Numbered from the stretch's first letter, positions 35,869-45,868 are shown. The stretch: 64,000 bases of DNA from Chitinasiproducens palmae (GCF_900095735.1 NZ_FNLO01000002.1:323626-387625), one strand, 5' to 3'. Numbers and translations: made by a program. Notes: generated by a model not told the origin, from the letters alone.

Positions 35869-37362
35869 GTGAGTGACGAACAACAACAGACTGGCGCTGC
35901 CGAAGCGGCCGGTCAGCCGGCAGCAGGCGAAGCGTCGCTGCTGGACCAGCTCGTTGAATCAGCGCGCATCAAGCCGGGCGACGAAGCGTATTCGATCACG
36001 CGTCAAGGCATCCAGGCCTTCGTCGCGCAACTGCTCGAGCCGCAACGCGCAGTCGAGCGCGTGACGGCTGCGACGGTCGACGACATGATCGCGAGCCTTG
36101 ACCGCAAGTTGTGCGCGCAGGTCGATGCGATTCTGCACCACGCCGACTTCCAAAAGCTGGAGTCGTCCTGGCGCTCGCTGAAGTTTCTGGTGGACCGGAC
36201 CAACTTCCGGGAGAACATCAAGGTCCAACTGATGAGCGTCAGCAAGCAGAAGCTGCTCGACGACTTCCAGGATGCGCCCGAGATAACCAAGTCCGGCCTG
36301 TACAAGAACGTGTATACGGCCGAATATGGCCAGTTCGGCGGCCAGCCCTTCGGCGCAATGATCGCGAACTACGAGTTCAACGCGAGCGCGCCGGACGTGA
36401 AGCTGCTGCAGTACGCCGCCAGCGTGGCCGCAATGGGACACACGCCGTTCGTCGCGGCCGCGGGCGCCGATTTCTTCGGCATCGATTCCTTCGACCAGTT
36501 GCCGAATCTGAAGGACCTGTCCTCGATCTTCGAAGGACCGAAGTACGTGAAGTGGAATGCGTTCCGCGAGAGCGAGGACGCACGCTACGTCGGCCTGACC
36601 GCGCCGCACTTCCTGCTGCGCGTGCCTTACGGCCCGGACACCGCACCGTCGAAGAAATTCAACTACAAGGAAGACGTTTCGTCGGGCAACCAGCAGTTCC
36701 TGTGGGGCAACGCCGCCTTCGCCTTCGCTTCGCGCCTCACCGAAAGCTTCGCTGATTACCGTTGGTGCGCGAACGTCATCGGGCCGCAGGGCGGTGGCGC
36801 GGTGAAGGATCTGCCGGTGTACTCGTTCGAGTCGATGGGGGAGATTCAGAACAAGATCCCGACCGAGATCCTGATCTCGGAACGGCGCGAATTCGAACTG
36901 GCCGAGCAGGGTTTCATCGCGCTGACCATGCGCAAGGACAGCGACAACGCGGCGTTCTTCTCGGCCAACTCGGCGCAAAAACCCAAGTTCTTCGGCCAGT
37001 CGAAGGAAGGCAAGGAAGCCGAGCTGAACTACAAGCTGAGCACGCAGCTGCCCTATATGTTCGTGATGAGCCGCATGGCGCATTACATCAAGGTCATGCA
37101 GCGTGAAAACATCGGCACGTGGAAGGAACGCGGCGATCTTGAAAAGGAACTGAACAACTGGATTCGCCAGTACGTCGCCGATATGGACAACCCGAGCCCT
37201 GGCGTGCGCAGCCGGCGACCGCTGCGTCAAGCCGAGATCAACGTGCTCGACGTCGAGGGCGAGCCGGGCTGGTACCGGGTCGACATGAAGGTGCGACCGC
37301 ACTTCAAGTACATGGGCGCCTCCTTCACGCTGTCGCTCGTCGGCAAGCTCGAGACCGCCTGA
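35869..37362 (+). CDS. tssC: T6SS contractile sheath large subunit TssC
   Basis: A 497-residue VipB-like protein. GTG 35869 is chosen because AAGGAGA lies 6 bp upstream; the in-frame codons before it include the ribosome site. Family blocks include WRSLKFLVDRTNFRENIKVQ, YGQFGGQPFGAMIANYEF, FLLRVPYG, NAAFAFASRL and RGDLEKELNNWIRQYVADMD. Its C-terminal helices are recognised by ClpV after contraction in related systems. It forms the sheath with TssB. Confidence 0.97.
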   Translation: MSDEQQQTGAAEAAGQPAAGEASLLDQLVESARIKPGDEAYSITRQGIQAFVAQLLEPQRAVERVTAATVDDMIASLDRKLCAQVDAILHHADFQKLESSWRSLKFLVDRTNFRENIKVQLMSVSKQKLLDDFQDAPEITKSGLYKNVYTAEYGQFGGQPFGAMIANYEFNASAPDVKLLQYAASVAAMGHTPFVAAAGADFFGIDSFDQLPNLKDLSSIFEGPKYVKWNAFRESEDARYVGLTAPHFLLRVPYGPDTAPSKKFNYKEDVSSGNQQFLWGNAAFAFASRLTESFADYRWCANVIGPQGGGAVKDLPVYSFESMGEIQNKIPTEILISERREFELAEQGFIALTMRKDSDNAAFFSANSAQKPKFFGQSKEGKEAELNYKLSTQLPYMFVMSRMAHYIKVMQRENIGTWKERGDLEKELNNWIRQYVADMDNPSPGVRSRRPLRQAEINVLDVEGEPGWYRVDMKVRPHFKYMGASFTLSLVGKLETA

Positions 37363-37387
37363 CGCGCGTCGCGCGTTCACTGTTTCA

Positions 37388-37448
37388 GGTGTAACCCGGG
37401 GCACGGTCCGGCGCAATAAGGCCGTAATGCGCCGCCCCTATCCTGATT
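37388..37448 (+). promoter_or_regulatory. conserved hcp upstream element, copy 3
   Basis: Block A TGTAACCCGGGG at 37390, block B CGGCGCAATAAGGCCGTAAT at 37409-37428 and block C CCTATCCTGATTTCAAGC starting at 37437. B ends 11 bp before TATCCT as in the other copies; A is one base further away. Block C again continues into GCGCTGCAGCAAC. Confidence 0.5.
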
Positions 37449-37581
37449 TCAAGCGCTGCAGCAACGCCACCGGACATCGGGGCCCGTGGAACATCGCGGC
37501 GCCCCAGTCCGTGGCGGCGATGGCGCTCGGCCGTACGCAAGCCCCTGCCGTTCCACGTCCAGTCCATACCCGGAGTTCATC

Positions 37582-38070
37582 ATGCCGATGCCGTGCTACC
37601 TGACCCTCGAAGGTCAGAACCAAGGAAAGATCGAAGGCTCGACCAAGGTCCAAGGCCACGAAGGGAAGATCCACGTTCAGGCGGTCGATCACACGATCGA
37701 GATCCCGAAGAGCCCGCAGACTGGTCTGCCGACCGGCAAGCGGGTGCACGGCGCGATGACCGTCACGAAGGAAATCGACAAGTCCAGCCCTAAGCTGTAC
37801 CAGGCGCTGACGTCGGGCGAGCAGCTGAAGGACGTGACGCTCGAGTTCTATCGCATTTCGCCGAAGGGCACCGAAGAGAAGTACTACACGGCCAAGCTCG
37901 AGAACGCGATCCTGACCAACATGAAGTCGTGGACCCCTAACTGCCTGGACCCGAACAACAAGCAGATGGGCCACATGGAAGACCTCGCCTTCACGTACGA
38001 AAAGATCACCTGGACGTACGAGCCGGACGGCATCGAAGCCGAGGATTCCTGGCTCGCGCCGAAGGCCTGA
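37582..38070 (+). CDS. hcp: Hcp tube protein, copy 3 (TssD)
   Basis: A 162-residue Hcp that occupies the usual hcp position between tssC and tssE. It looks closest to the consensus of the four copies. A CGGAGTTCATC ribosome-site context precedes ATG 37582. Its own upstream element implies it can be transcribed without tssB-tssC. Confidence 0.96.
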   Translation: MPMPCYLTLEGQNQGKIEGSTKVQGHEGKIHVQAVDHTIEIPKSPQTGLPTGKRVHGAMTVTKEIDKSSPKLYQALTSGEQLKDVTLEFYRISPKGTEEKYYTAKLENAILTNMKSWTPNCLDPNNKQMGHMEDLAFTYEKITWTYEPDGIEAEDSWLAPKA

Positions 38071-38080
38071 GATGCCAGCG

Positions 38081-38113
38081 CGGGGCGCGCGCGGTCACGG
38101 CTTCGCGCGCCCG
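38081..38113 (+). terminator. hairpin after hcp3
   Basis: GGGCGCGCG and CGCGCGCCC form a 9-bp stem around a 12-nt loop about 14 bp after the stop. There is no T-run. It is probably a processing or stability element between the abundant hcp message and tssE. Confidence 0.4.
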
Positions 38114-38170
38114 GCGGCGACGAGAAACAACGCTCCTGTTCCGTTCGACACCTGCCGGCAGTAACCTACG

Positions 38171-38584
38171 ATGAGAGAACACCGTCTCCTCGAACGTATC
38201 TCGAACTGGGAACAGGGCACCGTGCGTACCAACCGCACCAGCGCCGAGGTGCTCGTGCGCTCGGTGATGGCGCACCTGTCGCGTTTGCTCAATACGCGTC
38301 AGGGCAGCGTACAACTCGACGCGCAGTTCGGCGTCCCCGATTTCACCAACCTCGTCGGTGGCCTGGAAGGCGGCTCGACGAGCGACATGGAAGAGGAGAT
38401 CCAGCGCATGGTTTCGCGCTATGAGCCTCGCATCCGGTCACCAAAGGTTCGGCTGTTGCGCGAGCGTAGCGACGTCATGTCGATTCGCTTCAGCCTGGAG
38501 GGCACGATCGCGATCGACGATCGCGACATGCCGCTTCGCTTGTCGACCACGGTGAATTCCGACGGTCGCGTCACGGTCGTCTGA
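38171..38584 (+). CDS. tssE: T6SS baseplate protein TssE (gp25-like)
   Basis: A 137-residue wedge protein with the lysozyme-like gp25 fold. It has RLLERISNWEQG at the N-terminus, HLSRLLNTRQGSVQLDAQFGVPDF in the middle and the conserved E-P-R in YEPRIRSPKVRL. It connects the baseplate to the sheath. Gene order E-F-G-H is standard. Confidence 0.95.
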   Translation: MREHRLLERISNWEQGTVRTNRTSAEVLVRSVMAHLSRLLNTRQGSVQLDAQFGVPDFTNLVGGLEGGSTSDMEEEIQRMVSRYEPRIRSPKVRLLRERSDVMSIRFSLEGTIAIDDRDMPLRLSTTVNSDGRVTVV

Positions 38585-38630
38585 GCGCTAGCGCGTCGCT
38601 TCAGGCGATGCCGGATCGAGTTGCTGACTC

Positions 38631-40403
38631 ATGTTGAATCGCTACTACGAAGACGAACTGGCCAAGCTCAAGGGTCTCGCCCTTGAGTTCGCGCGCGCCA
38701 ATCCGGCGCTCGCGCCGATGTTGTCCGGACGTTCGACCGACCCGGACGTGGAGCGTCTGCTCGAAGGCGTCGCCTTTCTCACGGGGCTTGCGCGTCAGAA
38801 GCTCGACGACGAATTTCCGGAATTCATTCAGGAACTCTCGACGCTGCTGTTCCCGCATTACCTGCGGCCCGTACCGGCGACGACGCTAGTCGCGTTCGAG
38901 CCGCGCGGCGCGCTTGCCGAGACGGCCTCGGTGCCGGTCGGCACCGAACTGGCTTCGGTGCCGGTCGATGGCACCGCGTGCATCTTCCGCACCGCGCAGG
39001 CCGTCGAGGTTCACCCGCTGACGCTTCGCACGAGCCTGCGCGCGGGTAGCGGACGCACGCCGAGCATTGAACTCGACTTCACCTTGGTCGGTGCGGACCT
39101 CGCGCACTGGAGCGCGAGGTCGCTGCGTCTCTTCCTTTCGGCAGGCTATACCGAAGCGTCGAAACTGCTGATGCTGCTGATGACCGAAGTGTCCTCGGTC
39201 AAGCTGCGGGTCGGCAACTGGGCCAGCGAGCTCGGCCCGCGCGCGTTGCGCCCGACCGGTTTCGACACCGCGCTGATTCCCTACCCGCCCAACGCATTTC
39301 CTGGCTACCGCAGCCTGCAGGAATTTTTCGTCCAGCCCGAGAAATTTCTGTTTGTCGATCTCGACCACGTCGATCGGCTGCGCGGGCAGACTGGCTCGGC
39401 CTTTTCGATCTCGCTTTCCCTGCGCCGGATTCCGTCCTGGCTGGGCGAGCTGGGCGACGAGCCGTTCGCGCTGAACGTGACGCCCGTGATCAACCTGTTC
39501 AGCTATCACGCGGACCCGATCACGCTCGATCACCGGCAGAGCGACTATCTGGTAACGCCGGAAGGCGGCAACAAGCGCCATTATCAGATTCACTCGGTCA
39601 ACCGGGTCACCTCGTATCGTCAAGGGGTCGCGCAGCAGCGCGAGTACCGCCCATTCGGCGTGCTGGGGCGTCTGGGTGGTGAAACCGAGGGCGCATTGCC
39701 GGGCCGCGTCGAGCGCAGGCACGACGGCGTGGTGCCGGGCGAGGACCTGGTCTATCGCACGTCGTTGCGCCCGGGCGCAGTCGGTAACGACACCGATCTG
39801 TATCTCTCGTTCGCCTATCCGCCTGGCGCGGTGCCACGAACCGAGACGCTGTCGATCGATCTGTCGTGCACCAACCGCTATCTGCCCGAAAGCCTGCGCT
39901 ACGGCGATATCAGTCAGCCCACCAGCAGTTCGCCCGAACGGCTGTCGTTTCGCAATATCCGGCCGATGACACCGGTGGTCAATCCGCCCGTGCGCGAGGA
40001 ACTGCGCTGGCGCCTGCTGGGTCATGCAGCGCTGAATTTCCTTTCGATGGCCGACGCCAACAACCTGCGCGCGCTGCTCTCGCTGTACGTATTTTCGGAA
40101 CGGCAGGAACAGGGCAACGAGGCAGCGAACCGGCGTCGCATCGCAGGGATAAAGGAATTGACGGTAAAGAGCGAGGTTCGCCTCTTTGGGCGCAACACGC
40201 TCCGCGGCCAGCACATTCGCATGCGTTGCGAACTCGATCACTTCGCAGGCATCGGCGACATGTACGTGTTCGGCAGCGTGATCGACCGCTTCCTGGGGGC
40301 GTACGCCAGCATCAACTCGTATACGCGTTTCGAGCTTGAGGACATCTTCTCCGGAGAGGTATTCGAATGGACGCCCCGGCTCGGCCAGCAAGCACTGCTC
40401 TAG
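38631..40403 (+). CDS. tssF: T6SS baseplate protein TssF
   Basis: A 590-residue protein starting MLNRYYEDELAKLKGLALEF, the family's most conserved stretch. It continues with FLTGLARQKLDDEFPEF, LFPHYLRPVPATT and LSCTNRYLPESLRYGD. With TssG and TssK it builds the baseplate wedge. Its 3' end overlaps tssG by 37 bp. Confidence 0.96.
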   Translation: MLNRYYEDELAKLKGLALEFARANPALAPMLSGRSTDPDVERLLEGVAFLTGLARQKLDDEFPEFIQELSTLLFPHYLRPVPATTLVAFEPRGALAETASVPVGTELASVPVDGTACIFRTAQAVEVHPLTLRTSLRAGSGRTPSIELDFTLVGADLAHWSARSLRLFLSAGYTEASKLLMLLMTEVSSVKLRVGNWASELGPRALRPTGFDTALIPYPPNAFPGYRSLQEFFVQPEKFLFVDLDHVDRLRGQTGSAFSISLSLRRIPSWLGELGDEPFALNVTPVINLFSYHADPITLDHRQSDYLVTPEGGNKRHYQIHSVNRVTSYRQGVAQQREYRPFGVLGRLGGETEGALPGRVERRHDGVVPGEDLVYRTSLRPGAVGNDTDLYLSFAYPPGAVPRTETLSIDLSCTNRYLPESLRYGDISQPTSSSPERLSFRNIRPMTPVVNPPVREELRWRLLGHAALNFLSMADANNLRALLSLYVFSERQEQGNEAANRRRIAGIKELTVKSEVRLFGRNTLRGQHIRMRCELDHFAGIGDMYVFGSVIDRFLGAYASINSYTRFELEDIFSGEVFEWTPRLGQQALL

Positions 40404-41470
40404 ACGAGCGGCTGTTCGCCGAAGGCGAACGGTTCTCGTATTTCCAGGCCGTCCGCCTGTTGCGCCGTCAGGCGCGGCTCGACGGACGCGACCCGCACGC
40501 GCTGCGGGTGCGGCCTCGCCTCGGTCTCGGTTTCCCGGAAACCGACATCGACCGCATCGAACGCGTCCTGCCGCCTGTTCAGGAAGCGGCCTCCTTCGCC
40601 GATGTCACCGATGTTGTCGCGGTCGCCGACCTCGGGCCGGCGACATCGACCGACGCAACCGACGCCGCGACTGCCGACACCGGCCCCGCCGACTTCGTGC
40701 CACGCATCACGGCCAACTTCTTCGGCCTGTATGGCGTGTCGTCGCCCCTGCCGAGCTTCTACACGGAAGATCTGCTCGAGGAGGAACGTGAGGGCCGGCG
40801 CGGCACCCGCGAGTTTCTCGACATCCTTCATTACGCGATCTATCCGCTGCTCTTCGACGGATGGGTCAAGTATCGCCCGCAGGTTCGCATCGTCGAAGAG
40901 AACGATGCGGCGATGCTGGACTACCTGTATGCGTTCGTCGGTCTCAACGACCGGGCGATGCGTGGGCGGGACCGGCCGGGCGTCAGCGATCTGCTCCGCT
41001 ATGCGGGATTGTTTTCGCAGCGCCCGCACAGCGCGCTGGGCTTGCAGACCATGCTGGCTGACGCCTTCGCGCCGGCCGAGGTCACGATCGTCAGCTGCGT
41101 CGAGGGCTGGCTGCCGATTCCCGGCGATCAGCGCCTCGTGCTTGGCGAGATGCGTCACGGGCTTGGCGAAAGCTGCTACCTCGGCGAGCAAGCGCGCGAT
41201 CACAGCAGCCAGCTGGGTATCGAATTGCGCGAGCTTCCGCTGGCGCTCTTCGATGCACTCCAGCCGGGGCAGACCGAGCACGAAAGGCTGCGTTTCCTCG
41301 TGCGTTTCTATCTGCTGGATCCGCTCCAGGTGACCGTCGCGCTCCAGCTGCGAGCCGGCGAGGCGCGTCCGGCACGCGCCGGCGGCATGCAATGGAATCG
41401 TCTGGGCAACAACACCTGGCTCGCTCCGCCTGCCCACATGCGAACCCGCGAAATTCGCTTCCCCGTCTGA
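40367..41470 (+). CDS. tssG: T6SS baseplate protein TssG
   Basis: A 367-residue protein. Conserved blocks are FSYFQAVRLLRRQ near the N-terminus, RITANFFGLYGVSSPLPSFYTEDLL and FLDILHYAIYPLLFDGWVKY, with LGEQARDHSSQLGIEL near the end. About 40 residues rich in Ala, Thr and Asp (TDVVAVADLGPATSTDATDA) interrupt the N-terminal third and look like a lineage-specific insertion. It is translated from within the end of tssF. Confidence 0.95.
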   Translation: MDAPARPASTALDERLFAEGERFSYFQAVRLLRRQARLDGRDPHALRVRPRLGLGFPETDIDRIERVLPPVQEAASFADVTDVVAVADLGPATSTDATDAATADTGPADFVPRITANFFGLYGVSSPLPSFYTEDLLEEEREGRRGTREFLDILHYAIYPLLFDGWVKYRPQVRIVEENDAAMLDYLYAFVGLNDRAMRGRDRPGVSDLLRYAGLFSQRPHSALGLQTMLADAFAPAEVTIVSCVEGWLPIPGDQRLVLGEMRHGLGESCYLGEQARDHSSQLGIELRELPLALFDALQPGQTEHERLRFLVRFYLLDPLQVTVALQLRAGEARPARAGGMQWNRLGNNTWLAPPAHMRTREIRFPV

Positions 41471-41542
41471 GCCGCAGTAGCAGCCCCTACAGAACGCACA
41501 AGGGCGCACATACCGTTTTCCGAACCGAGGAGTAGCACGTTC

Positions 41543-44260
41543 ATGTTGCTGGTCGATCTCAAACCGCTGGTCAGCCGACTCAACGGCTATTGCAAGCAAG
41601 CCCTCGAAAACGCGGCGGGACTGTGCATTTCGCGCGGTCAATACGAAATTTCCGTCGAGCATATGCTGGTCAAGCTGCTGGACGACCCGCAGTCGGACAT
41701 CCCGTTGCTGCTGCGCCAGCACGGCGTCGATGCGGCGTTGCTGCGCCGCGCGCTCGACCAGTCGATCGAAGACATTCGCGGCGGCAACACGGGCCGCCCG
41801 GTGTTCTCGCCGGTGCTCCTCGAACTGCTGCAGGACGCGTGGCTGATCGCCTCCGTCGACCTTCTCGAAACTCGACTGCGCTCGGGAGCGATCTTGCTTG
41901 CCCTGCTCGCGCGCGCGAGCTTCTACGCGACGGGCAGCTACATCGACCGGCTGCGCGACATCAATCGCGATGCGCTGCTGGCGGCCTTTGGGCAAACCTG
42001 CGCGGCTTCGCTCGAACAGACGCTCGGCGATGCGGGCGCCGCGCCAGGCGGCAGTGCCACGGCTGCGGGCGGCGCGGACGGCAGCGCGATCGCAAAATAC
42101 TGCGAGAACTTCACCGAGAAGGCCCGCAGCGGGCACATCGATCCAGTGTTCGGGCGTGACGCGGAAATCCGCCAGATGGTCGACATCCTCGCCCGCCGGC
42201 GCAAGAACAATCCGATCTGCGTTGGCGACCCGGGCGTTGGCAAGACGGCAGTGGTCGAGGGATTGGCGCTGCGCATCGTCGAGGGCGATGTGCCCGAGTC
42301 GCTGCAGGACGTCACGATCCTCGGTCTCGACATGGGGCTGCTGCAGGCCGGCGCCAGCGTCAAGGGCGAATTCGAGAATCGCCTGAAGGCGATCATCAAC
42401 GAGATCAAGGCGTCGCCGAAGCCGATCATTCTGTTCATCGACGAGGCGCATACGCTGATCGGCGCGGGCGGTCAGGCAGGCACGTCGGATGCCGCGAACC
42501 TGTTCAAGCCGGCCCTCGCGCGTGGCGAGCTGCGCACCATCGCGGCCACGACCTGGGCCGAGTACAAGAAGTATTTCGAGAAGGACGCGGCGCTCGCGCG
42601 GCGCTTCCAGCTGGTCAAGCTCGACGAGCCGGACCTGGCCACCGCCGTGCTCATCCTGCGGGGTCTCAAGGAACGCTACGAATCAGTGCACCAGGTGGTC
42701 ATGCGCGACGATGCGATCGTCGCGGCGGCGGAACTGTCGAGCCGCTACATCACCGGGCGGCAGCTGCCGGACAAGGCGGTCGATCTGCTCGATACGGCCT
42801 GTGCGCGCGTCAAGGTGTTGCAGACCGCCAAGCCAGACGTACTCGAGTCCGTCGAGCGCCGCATCCAGGCCTTGACGCGAGAACGGCATGGCCTGGAGCG
42901 CGATCGCGACAATCTGCAGAAGATCGACGAGAAACGTCTCGACGAGATCGCCGCGGAAGTCGAGACGCTCGCCCGGCAGGCCGGCGCGCTGGAGGCGGAC
43001 TGGCTCGCGCAGAAGGCCGCGGGGCAGGAGTTGCTCGCAGCGCGTGGGGCGCTTGCGGCCGCGCGCGCCGCCGCGCAGCCCGAAGCCGCGTTGGCCGCGT
43101 TGCGCGACGCCGCGCGCGAGGCCGAGGCAGCCTTTCGGCACGCGCAGGGCGAGCATGCGATGGTGCGCGTCGACGTGGACCCGGATGTGGTCGCGAAAGT
43201 CGTCAGCGACTGGACCGGCATCCCTCTCGGCAAGGTGCAGCGCGATCAGGCACAGAACATCCTTAATCTCGGCGACACGCTGCGCAAACGGGTGCGTGGC
43301 CAGGACCACGCGATGCACCAGATCGCCGAGGTGCTGAAGACGTCCGCCGCCGGCTTGAAGGATCCGCAACAGCCAATGGGCGTGTTCCTGCTCGTCGGCC
43401 CGTCCGGCGTCGGCAAAACGGAAACCGCGCTGAGCGTCGCCGACACCTTGTTCGGGGATGAAAAGTCGGCCGTCACGGTCAACATGAGCGAATTCCAGGA
43501 GCGCCACAGCACCAGCCGGTTGATCGGCTCGCCGCCGGGGTATGTCGGCTACGGTGAGGGCGGCATGCTGACCGAGGCGGTGCGCCAGCGGCCGTACTCG
43601 GTGGTGCTGCTCGACGAAGTGGAGAAGGCGCACCTGGACGTGCTAAACCTTTTCTACCAGGTGTTCGACAAAGGCGTGCTGTCCGACGGCGAAGGCAAGG
43701 AGATCGACTTCTCCAACACCGTGATGTTCCTCACCTCGAATCTCGCGACCGACGTCATCACCGAACTGACGGCGCACGGCGAGCGCCCGGACGACGACGT
43801 GATCGCCGCGGCTGTCCGGCCGCTGCTCTCCGAGCACTTCAAGCCGGCCCTGCTCGCGCGCATGACGGTGATCCCGTATTACACGTTGCCCGAGGATGCG
43901 CTGGCCGGCATCGTCCGTCTCAAACTCGACAAGATCGTGCGCCGGCTGGCCGCCAACAACAAGCTGCGGCTGGACTACAGCGAGTTGGTGATCAAGACCA
44001 TCGCGGCTCGCTGCACGGAGGTCGAGACCGGTGCGCGCAACATCGATTTCATCCTGCGCGGCACGGTGATGCCGATGTTGTCGCAGGAAATCCTGCTGCG
44101 CATGAGCGAGGCGGTGCAACCGACAGGCGCCCACCTCGACGTCGACGAAAGCGGTGCCTTCACCGTCTCGTTCTCTTTCGCCGAGGAAGCGTCAAACGCC
44201 GCGCAAGAGGCGGATGACATCGAAGCCGATGCAGACACGGCATCCGGGGCGAACGCATGA
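41543..44260 (+). CDS. clpV: T6SS sheath-recycling ATPase TssH (ClpV)
   Basis: A 905-residue Clp/Hsp100 AAA+ ATPase. The N-domain (about 1-160) binds contracted TssC. AAA-1 has Walker A GDPGVGKT at about 229 and Walker [10 protein letters not shown] coiled middle domain of moderate length follows (about 410-520). AAA-2 has GPSGVGKT at about 619 and [11 protein letters not shown]. It disassembles the contracted sheath for reuse. Its stop overlaps the accessory gene by 4 bp. Confidence 0.97.
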   Translation: MLLVDLKPLVSRLNGYCKQALENAAGLCISRGQYEISVEHMLVKLLDDPQSDIPLLLRQHGVDAALLRRALDQSIEDIRGGNTGRPVFSPVLLELLQDAWLIASVDLLETRLRSGAILLALLARASFYATGSYIDRLRDINRDALLAAFGQTCAASLEQTLGDAGAAPGGSATAAGGADGSAIAKYCENFTEKARSGHIDPVFGRDAEIRQMVDILARRRKNNPICVGDPGVGKTAVVEGLALRIVEGDVPESLQDVTILGLDMGLLQAGASVKGEFENRLKAIINEIKASPKPIILFIDEAHTLIGAGGQAGTSDAANLFKPALARGELRTIAATTWAEYKKYFEKDAALARRFQLVKLDEPDLATAVLILRGLKERYESVHQVVMRDDAIVAAAELSSRYITGRQLPDKAVDLLDTACARVKVLQTAKPDVLESVERRIQALTRERHGLERDRDNLQKIDEKRLDEIAAEVETLARQAGALEADWLAQKAAGQELLAARGALAAARAAAQPEAALAALRDAAREAEAAFRHAQGEHAMVRVDVDPDVVAKVVSDWTGIPLGKVQRDQAQNILNLGDTLRKRVRGQDHAMHQIAEVLKTSAAGLKDPQQPMGVFLLVGPSGVGKTETALSVADTLFGDEKSAVTVNMSEFQERHSTSRLIGSPPGYVGYGEGGMLTEAVRQRPYSVVLLDEVEKAHLDVLNLFYQVFDKGVLSDGEGKEIDFSNTVMFLTSNLATDVITELTAHGERPDDDVIAAAVRPLLSEHFKPALLARMTVIPYYTLPEDALAGIVRLKLDKIVRRLAANNKLRLDYSELVIKTIAARCTEVETGARNIDFILRGTVMPMLSQEILLRMSEAVQPTGAHLDVDESGAFTVSFSFAEEASNAAQEADDIEADADTASGANA

Positions 44261-45060
44261 AAACGGTCTGGATCACGGCGCTTGCCGACGAACCCGCACG
44301 CGTCGCTGCGGTGGCCGCCACGTTGCGCCGCTATGGCCTGCAGGCCCAGGCGCACCGCTGGCTCGACGAACCGGACAAGGGCGTCGCGCGCGCCGCGCTG
44401 GACGCGATCGCCGCAGCGGAGGCGCACGCGTGGCTGGTGCTCGTCTCCCCGCAAACGCTCGCGCAACCCGGCGTGCGCTACGGCCTGTCGCTGCTGCGAG
44501 CCAGCTTGGCGGACGGCAGCCGTCCGCCGCTGCCCGTGTTCTGCCTGTGGCCGGACGGCGGCGCAGCCGATGCGACGCAACTGCCACCGCTGCTTCAAGA
44601 CGCACATTGCGCCGTTGATGGTCAGGCGGCATGGCCGGCGAAAGTGGTCGCCGCCACCGCACGCCGCCCCAATGCGGGCGAGCCGCTGCCGACAGCCGAT
44701 TACCGGCTCACCGCGTGGGGTGACGAGCGCATCGGTCAGTGGGTGGAGATCGGCCCGCGTCACACGACCCTCGACGGTTTCGTGTTCGGCGTGTGTCCAG
44801 GCGACGGCGCGCCCGCGGCAATCGAGTTCCAGGCGGTCGGTCCACGCGGCGGCCTGCCCGAGCGCACGACACTCGAGTATGCGCAACAAGGTCTCACCGT
44901 CACAGCAGGCGAACGAACCTTTGAGTGCTGGGCCGTACGCAACACCATCGACACCGACCACTCGTATTTCGCGCGCCTGAAAGGCAGCGCCCAGGCGCTG
45001 CTGTGCATGCCGTTCACCGAGCGGGACGACGCCGAGGCGAGCGTGATCACGTTGCGGTGA
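44257..45060 (+). CDS. ClpV-coupled accessory protein of unknown function
   Basis: A 267-residue cytoplasmic protein, translationally coupled to clpV (ATGA overlap). Residues 1-130 alternate short strands and helices: VWITALADEPARVAAVAATL, then HAWLVLVSPQTLAQ and PVFCLWPDGG, a pattern reminiscent of a TIR/flavodoxin-like fold, although no catalytic Glu is identifiable with confidence. Residues 145-267 look beta-rich (WVEIGPRHTTLDGFVFGV, RTFECWAVRNTIDTDHSYF). No family is recognised. Its place between clpV and hcp4 suggests a T6SS-associated role. Confidence 0.8.
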   Translation: MKTVWITALADEPARVAAVAATLRRYGLQAQAHRWLDEPDKGVARAALDAIAAAEAHAWLVLVSPQTLAQPGVRYGLSLLRASLADGSRPPLPVFCLWPDGGAADATQLPPLLQDAHCAVDGQAAWPAKVVAATARRPNAGEPLPTADYRLTAWGDERIGQWVEIGPRHTTLDGFVFGVCPGDGAPAAIEFQAVGPRGGLPERTTLEYAQQGLTVTAGERTFECWAVRNTIDTDHSYFARLKGSAQALLCMPFTERDDAEASVITLR

Positions 45061-45100
45061 TCGAGCGCGTTGCGTCGAGGCCGGTAGCGGCTTCGTTTCG

Positions 45101-45160
45101 ATTGAAACATGGGCGTGTTTCGGCGAAATGAATCGGCAACACGCCAGCACTAATCTGAAC
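45101..45160 (+). promoter_or_regulatory. conserved hcp upstream element, copy 4
   Basis: Block A TGAAACATGGGC at 45103 (nearly identical to copy 1), block B CGGCGAAATGAATCGGCAAC at 45121-45140, and TAATCT at 45151, again 11 bp after B. It lies 98 bp upstream of the hcp4 ATG, the shortest leader of the four. Confidence 0.55.
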
Positions 45161-45248
45161 ACATGGCAGCGACACAGCCTAGCAAACAAGCCCCGCACCA
45201 GACGCGGTGCCGAATCCACGACCGACAACGACACAACAGGAGTTCATC

Positions 45249-45737
45249 ATGCCGATGCCATGCTATCTGACCCTCGAAGGCCAGAATCAAGGAAAGATCG
45301 AAGGCTCGACCAAAGTCCAGGGCCACGAAGGAAAGATCCTGGTGCAGGCCGTCGACCACGTCATCGAGATCCCGAAAAGCCCGCAGACCGGCTTGCCGAC
45401 CGGCAAGCGCGTGCACGGTGCGATGACCGTCACCAAGGAAATCGACAAGTCCAGCCCGAAGCTGTACCAGGCGCTGACCTCGGGCGAGCAACTCAAGGAC
45501 GTGAAGCTCGAGTTCTACCGCATCTCGCCGAAGGGCACCGAGGAGAAGTACTACACCGTCAAGCTGGAAAATGCGATTCTCACCAGCATGAAGTCGTGGA
45601 CGCCGAACTGCCTGGACCCGAACAACCGGCAGATGGGCCACATGGAAGACCTGGCCTTCACGTACGAGAAGATCACCTGGACGTACGAACCGGATGGGAT
45701 CGAAGCCGAGGACTCCTGGCTCGCTCCGAAAGCCTGA
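45249..45737 (+). CDS. hcp: Hcp tube protein, copy 4 (TssD)
   Basis: A 162-residue Hcp directly upstream of vgrG. It differs from copy 3 at about six positions (for example L31 for H, V38 for T, K86 for T). AGGAGTTCATC precedes the ATG. Position next to vgrG and cargo genes suggests it could be matched to that cargo, though differences this few may be neutral. Confidence 0.95.
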   Translation: MPMPCYLTLEGQNQGKIEGSTKVQGHEGKILVQAVDHVIEIPKSPQTGLPTGKRVHGAMTVTKEIDKSSPKLYQALTSGEQLKDVKLEFYRISPKGTEEKYYTVKLENAILTSMKSWTPNCLDPNNRQMGHMEDLAFTYEKITWTYEPDGIEAEDSWLAPKA

Positions 45738-45753
45738 TGCGCGTCTCCGGCTG

Positions 45754-45790
45754 CGCTCGCCCCGCCTGCGGCTAGCGAGGCAGCCGGCCG
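45754..45790 (+). terminator. imperfect hairpin after hcp4
   Basis: GGCTGCGCTCGC pairs with GCGAGGCAGCC in the 131-bp gap to vgrG. No T-run follows, so read-through into vgrG is likely. Confidence 0.35.
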
Positions 45791-45868
45791 GCGCAGCGCG
45801 GGCACGCCGCCGCGCACACGGCTTCCGAGCGCCGTTTCGATATCACCTACCGCATCAACGAGACTGCC

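Noticed and set aside
35959-37416. 485-residue minus-strand open frame
   Set aside because: Exact antisense of tssC, with no family features.
40400-42451. 683-residue minus-strand open frame
   Set aside because: It lies opposite tssG and clpV, which have clear domains; the frame is an antisense shadow of GC-rich codons.
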